Positions 61,025 to 64,000 of a stretch of DNA of 64,000 nucleotides are shown piece after piece. The position numbers and the translations under genes are program-made. This stretch comes from an uncultured Acetatifactor sp. (GTDB lineage: Bacteria > Bacillota > Clostridia > Lachnospirales > Lachnospiraceae). The stretch covers positions 39,416 through 103,415 of the forward strand of contig CATKXX010000006.1 in NCBI GenBank assembly GCA_949840935.1. Reading direction: 5' to 3'. Position 1 is the first letter of the stretch, and every line of letters begins with the position of its first letter. The notes below the pieces were generated by a model. It ran no database searches and was not told the DNA's origin. It saw nothing but the letters and a program-made list of their open reading frames with translations.

Positions 61025-61726
61025 ATGAAGCTTCGTATTAAATTTAAAAAGTTTGGCCCTGTCCGCTTTATCGGGCATCTGGATGTTATGCGTTTCTTTC
61101 AGAAGGCTATCCGCAGGGCGGATATTGATGTCAGATACACTACGGGTTTCAGCCCTCACCAGGTCATGTCCTTTGCGGCGCCTCTGGGGGTGGGGCTGAC
61201 AAGCAATGGGGAATACATGGATATCGAGGTCAACTCCATGGTATCCTGCCAGGATGTGATGGAACGGCTGAACCAGGCGAGTGTACCGGGAATAGAGGTC
61301 ATATCCGTCAAGATACTGCCGGAAGGGGCTGGTAATGCCATGGCAAGTGTGGCGGCGGCTTCCTATACAGTGCGCTTTCGGGAGGGACGGAAGCCTGCGG
61401 TGGAAATTTCCGCTGCTCTGCCCGGTTTCCTGGCAAAGAAACAACTCCTGATTACAAAGGAGACCAAAAAGGGAAGCCGGGAAGTTGATCTAAGGCCCGG
61501 CATCTATCGGTTGGAATGGTCAAGGGATGCCTTTTATATGATTGTTGATGCCTCCAGCGGCAAAAATATCAAGCCTGTACAGGTCATTGAGGCCCTGCTG
61601 GCGGACTGTGAGGAGGTTCTGCAGGAAAATGCGCTTCTCATCACCAGAGAAGAAGTATATACCAATGTTGGAACAGAAGCGCAGCCCAAGCTGGTATCGC
61701 TGGATGAGATTGGAGTTGTCTTATGA
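61025..61726 (+). CDS. TIGR03936-type radical SAM-associated protein (DUF2344)
   Basis: A 233-residue DUF2344 protein. It begins LRIKFKKFGPVRFIGHLDVMRFFQKAIRRADIDVRYTTGFSPHQVMSFAAPLGVGLTSNGEYMDIEV, a hallmark of the family; the HLD and GFSPH motifs are intact. It always accompanies a TIGR03960-type radical SAM protein and is believed to act with it, possibly in RNA modification. It overlaps the RNase G start by 4 bases. The ribosome-binding site is weak. Confidence 0.93.
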   Translation: MKLRIKFKKFGPVRFIGHLDVMRFFQKAIRRADIDVRYTTGFSPHQVMSFAAPLGVGLTSNGEYMDIEVNSMVSCQDVMERLNQASVPGIEVISVKILPEGAGNAMASVAAASYTVRFREGRKPAVEISAALPGFLAKKQLLITKETKKGSREVDLRPGIYRLEWSRDAFYMIVDASSGKNIKPVQVIEALLADCEEVLQENALLITREEVYTNVGTEAQPKLVSLDEIGVVL

Positions 61727-63198
61727 GCAGGCAGATTCCGGTGAAATCCACTTTGAATATATCAGATAAAGAAATCTCTGACAGGGCTGCCATGGAGGGT
61801 AAGATGCTTTTTACCTCTTACCGGGATCAGGAATGTGCATTTCTGATCCAGAGGAACCGGCTGACAGCTGTCTCTGTCCTTCCGGAAAAGGCCAGCAGGC
61901 TTGGTGCCATCTATATTGGACAGATAAAGAACATCGCCAGGAGCATAGATGCCTGTTTCGTAGAGATTGCAGACGGTGAAATCTGCTTTCTGCCTTTAAA
62001 AAAAGCTCTGTACCCTTACCTACTGAACCGCCCCTATAATGGGAAACTGGCGGAGGGGGATACCCTTCTTGTCCAGGTGGAACGGGATGCGCAGAAGGCC
62101 AAACAGGCTTCTGTAACGGCACATATCTCCCTTTCCAACGATTATTTTGTATTGGCTATGGGGCAGACACAGATTAATTATTCCACCAGGCTTGAAAAAG
62201 AGCAGAAGGACAGGCTGCGAAAAAGAGTCAGTTATCTGTTTACAGAGAGAGTGATTGCCCGGAATAACCGGCTGATCCAGGACTGGGACAGTCTGCTGTC
62301 CATATCCTCTGCAAAGCAGCTGAAAGCAGACAGCATATCCACGGATCTTCTTTCTCTGCCTCCCACAGGCTGCATTGTCCGTACAAGGGCAGCCAACCCT
62401 GGCACAGACAGCAGTGCGCCAACAGGGACAGTCAACCCTGGGACAGACAGCAGTGCGCCAACAGGGACAGTCAACCCTGGCACAGACAGCAGTGCGCCAG
62501 GTACAACGGCGGAAGATGCTGCTGGAACAGAGTTAATGAGGCAATTTTTCGCTTTGACAGAAGAATATGCCCGTCTGCTGCATACCGCGAAGTATAGAAG
62601 CTGCTTTTCCTGCCTGAGAGAAGCTCCCTGCGCCGTGGAGACTGTTTTACAGGGACTTGCTTCTGAGCAGGAATATCAGGAAATTGTGACAGACGATCCC
62701 GGATTATACCAGAATCTCCTGAAATACTGTAATTCCCATCCTGATGCCAAGCCGTTGCGCCTGTATCAGGATGACATGTTGCCTCTGCCCAGGCTGTATT
62801 CCATAGAAAGTAAAATGGAGACAGCACTGGAAAGACGCGTATGGCTTAAGTCAGGCGGTTATCTCGTCATTGAACCTACGGAAGCCCTTACAGTGATCGA
62901 TGTCAATTCCGGAAAATATGAATCGGGCAGAGGTACCGGAGAAACAGCACTGACAATCAACCTGGAAGCCGCCCGGGAGGTTGCCCTGCAGCTGAGGCTG
63001 CGCAATATGTCAGGCATAATCATAGTGGATTTTATCAATATGGCGCAGGATACTGACAAAAAGCAGGTTATGGATCTGTTGAAGCAGCTCACATCGACAG
63101 ACAGGGTCAAAACTACAGTAGTCGATATGACACCTCTGGGTCTGGTAGAGATTACCAGAAAAAAAATCAGTAAACCATTGAGAGAGCAGTTTCGCTGA
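61723..63198 (+). CDS. Ribonuclease E/G family protein with in-frame minisatellite
   Basis: A 491-residue RNase E/G. An S1-like domain is at about 60-150 (GAIYIGQIKNIARSIDACFVEIADGEICFLPL), and the core carries catalytic Asp residues in LTVIDVNSGKY and IIIVDFINMAQD. Right after the conserved GCIVRTRA (about residue 222) an insertion of about 37 residues holds three copies of a 13-residue repeat (NPGTDSSAPTGTV). The C-terminus stops at KPLREQFR without the CPxC zinc link of E. coli-type enzymes. It would cut single-stranded RNA, for example in rRNA or mRNA maturation. The start overlaps the DUF2344 gene. Confidence 0.9.
   Translation: MSRQIPVKSTLNISDKEISDRAAMEGKMLFTSYRDQECAFLIQRNRLTAVSVLPEKASRLGAIYIGQIKNIARSIDACFVEIADGEICFLPLKKALYPYLLNRPYNGKLAEGDTLLVQVERDAQKAKQASVTAHISLSNDYFVLAMGQTQINYSTRLEKEQKDRLRKRVSYLFTERVIARNNRLIQDWDSLLSISSAKQLKADSISTDLLSLPPTGCIVRTRAANPGTDSSAPTGTVNPGTDSSAPTGTVNPGTDSSAPGTTAEDAAGTELMRQFFALTEEYARLLHTAKYRSCFSCLREAPCAVETVLQGLASEQEYQEIVTDDPGLYQNLLKYCNSHPDAKPLRLYQDDMLPLPRLYSIESKMETALERRVWLKSGGYLVIEPTEALTVIDVNSGKYESGRGTGETALTINLEAAREVALQLRLRNMSGIIIVDFINMAQDTDKKQVMDLLKQLTSTDRVKTTVVDMTPLGLVEITRKKISKPLREQFR
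62389..62500 (+). repeat. 39-bp minisatellite inside the RNase G gene
   Basis: About three copies of a 39-bp unit (AACCCTGGSACAGACAGCAG, then TGCGCCAACAGGGACAGTC) lie head to tail, encoding NPGTDSSAPTGTV. The copies are nearly identical, suggesting recent expansion. The 13-codon period keeps the frame at any copy number. Confidence 0.9.
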
Positions 63199-63257
63199 TA
63201 GACGGTCAGCGAAACTGTCAGCATGAAAAACAGCAGTTTGATTTGGAGGCCGTATTT

Positions 63258-63815
63258 ATGGAATTAATTCGTTTCGAGAAGGTCAGGGATGGAAAATATC
63301 TGAAAAACTATGAAATTACATATCTCAATAAGCTGGGCAGAGAAAAGAAATATGAAATTGTCAGCAGAAGGGAATTGGCAAGCGCCGCTGATCTTGGCTC
63401 CAAGCCCAGCGGTGTATCTATCGTTGCAACCAATAATGATAAGCTTCTATTACTTCACGAATTTCGCATGGGCGTTAATTGTAATGTTTATAACCTGTGT
63501 GCAGGAATGCTGGAAAAGGGCGAAGACATAGAAGCATGTATCGCAAGGGAATTATATGAGGAAACAGGCTTAAAACTCCGCAGGATCAAAAAGATTCTGC
63601 CGCCATCCTTTGCGGCTGTTGCCTTTTCCGATACCACAACATATATTGCTTTTGCTGAGGTCGAGGGCGATTTCGAGGACAATTCCTCCGAAAACGAACA
63701 GATTGAGGCCAAATTCTATACACGTGAAGAAGTGACTGCACTGATTGAACAGGGCGAAGCCTTCAGCTCCCGTGCACAGATGGCGGCTTACTTCTTTACA
63801 TTAGGAGCCATCTGA
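63258..63815 (+). CDS. Nudix hydrolase, ADP-ribose pyrophosphatase-like
   Basis: A 185-residue Nudix protein. The ATG at 63258 follows TTGGAGGCC. The Nudix box reads AGMLEKGEDIEACIARELYEETGL, with G, E, RE, EE and G of the consensus in place. The N-terminal strand region with KYEIVSRRE and the LLLHEFRMG segment fit ADP-ribose/NDP-sugar pyrophosphatases (NudF-like). It cleaves such compounds to AMP and a sugar phosphate. Its position after RNase G is where ribosomal protein L21 is often found in relatives. Confidence 0.9.
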   Translation: MELIRFEKVRDGKYLKNYEITYLNKLGREKKYEIVSRRELASAADLGSKPSGVSIVATNNDKLLLLHEFRMGVNCNVYNLCAGMLEKGEDIEACIARELYEETGLKLRRIKKILPPSFAAVAFSDTTTYIAFAEVEGDFEDNSSENEQIEAKFYTREEVTALIEQGEAFSSRAQMAAYFFTLGAI

Positions 63816-63915
63816 TAAAAGTTGAAATGAGCAGGGAAAGAGAAGTTAAATCCAACTATGCGCAAAAGACAAGTTTAACGAACAGTTGCCCCTTAAGTTT
63901 AGGAAGGAGCCTGTT

Positions 63916-64000
63916 ATGGATAGGATTTGCCCTGATTATTCTGGTTTTTATTGTACTAATGGTAATTGTCCTATTGCGCTGTCTGATTTATATCAGGAGT
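63916..64000 (+). CDS. Start of an unrecognised cysteine-rich protein (cut by window edge)
   Basis: Only the first 28 codons are visible: MDRICPDYSGFYCTNGNCPI, then ALSDLYQE. AAGGAG lies about 6 bases before the ATG, so this is a convincing gene start. Three cysteines in the first 18 residues (C5, C13, C18) suggest a zinc-binding or other Cys-rich N-terminus. Similar starts occur, by my recollection, in small proteins of clostridial conjugative elements; that is tentative. Confidence 0.6.
   Translation, partial: MDRICPDYSGFYCTNGNCPIALSDLYQE

Overview
The window looks like chromosome of a spore-forming member of the Bacillota, class Clostridia, most likely family Lachnospiraceae. Supporting signs are: GerW (YtfJ-like) and YlbJ sporulation genes; the rsmD-coaD-ylbJ neighbourhood also known from Bacillus; a short HisG paired with HisZ; a HelD-type motor; paired TIGR03960/TIGR03936-type radical SAM genes beside RNase G; purine-rich Shine-Dalgarno sites; and roughly 50% GC. 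The genus cannot be fixed from the sequence alone. Nearly all genes are on the + strand. No tRNA, rRNA or CRISPR array was seen.

Layout. 1-3.6 kb: end of a penicillin-binding protein, a Nudix hydrolase, a DUF2953/GerW sporulation pair and a J-domain-like protein. 3.6-9.2 kb: rpmB (minus strand), an Asp23/YloU protein, fakA, recG and a DegV/FakB protein. 9.2-16.4 kb: accessory genes, including an AAA-ATPase-like/PD-(D/E)XK protein, a MerR-methyltransferase fusion with a paralogous methyltransferase, an Rpn-nuclease remnant, a HAD phosphatase and an exonuclease. 16.5-22.6 kb: topoisomerase IV genes parE and parC, separated by a kinase, an AviRa-like rRNA methyltransferase, a Nudix hydrolase and a 124-bp inverted-repeat element. 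22.7-35 kb: rsmD, coaD, a coiled-coil protein, a cell-wall amidase, ylbJ, two pseudouridine synthases, HAD, YgiQ-type radical SAM, SDR, recU, a broken ATPase gene and a Fic-like gene.

35-45.4 kb: histidine biosynthesis in two blocks. hisZ-hisG is separated from hisD-hisB-hisIE by a phosphatase, a sodium/solute symporter and a chemotaxis receptor. hisZ has lost its 3' end to a decayed copy of an AAA-ATPase/PD-(D/E)XK gene, and HisIE carries an N-terminal degenerate HisF-like barrel. 45.4-53.7 kb: a WYL regulator, a 1130-residue HelD-like protein with a C-terminal domain resembling the N-terminal beta-sandwich of GH31 glycosidases, a LytTR two-component system with a structured leader, and a FliD-C-like gene pair. 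54.3-59 kb: a LysM protein and a MoxR/DUF58/DUF4129 envelope operon. 59-64 kb: two radical SAM-related genes, an RNase G with an in-frame minisatellite, a Nudix hydrolase and the start of an unrecognised cysteine-rich gene.

The most unusual items are the HelD/GH31-N fusion, the hybrid HisF-like/HisI/HisE protein, the dispersed inverted-repeat element that forms the 3' end of a pseudouridine synthase gene, and the insertion and decay scars in the his and topoisomerase IV loci. Family assignments are from recognised motifs and recall of family sequences; no database search was run.
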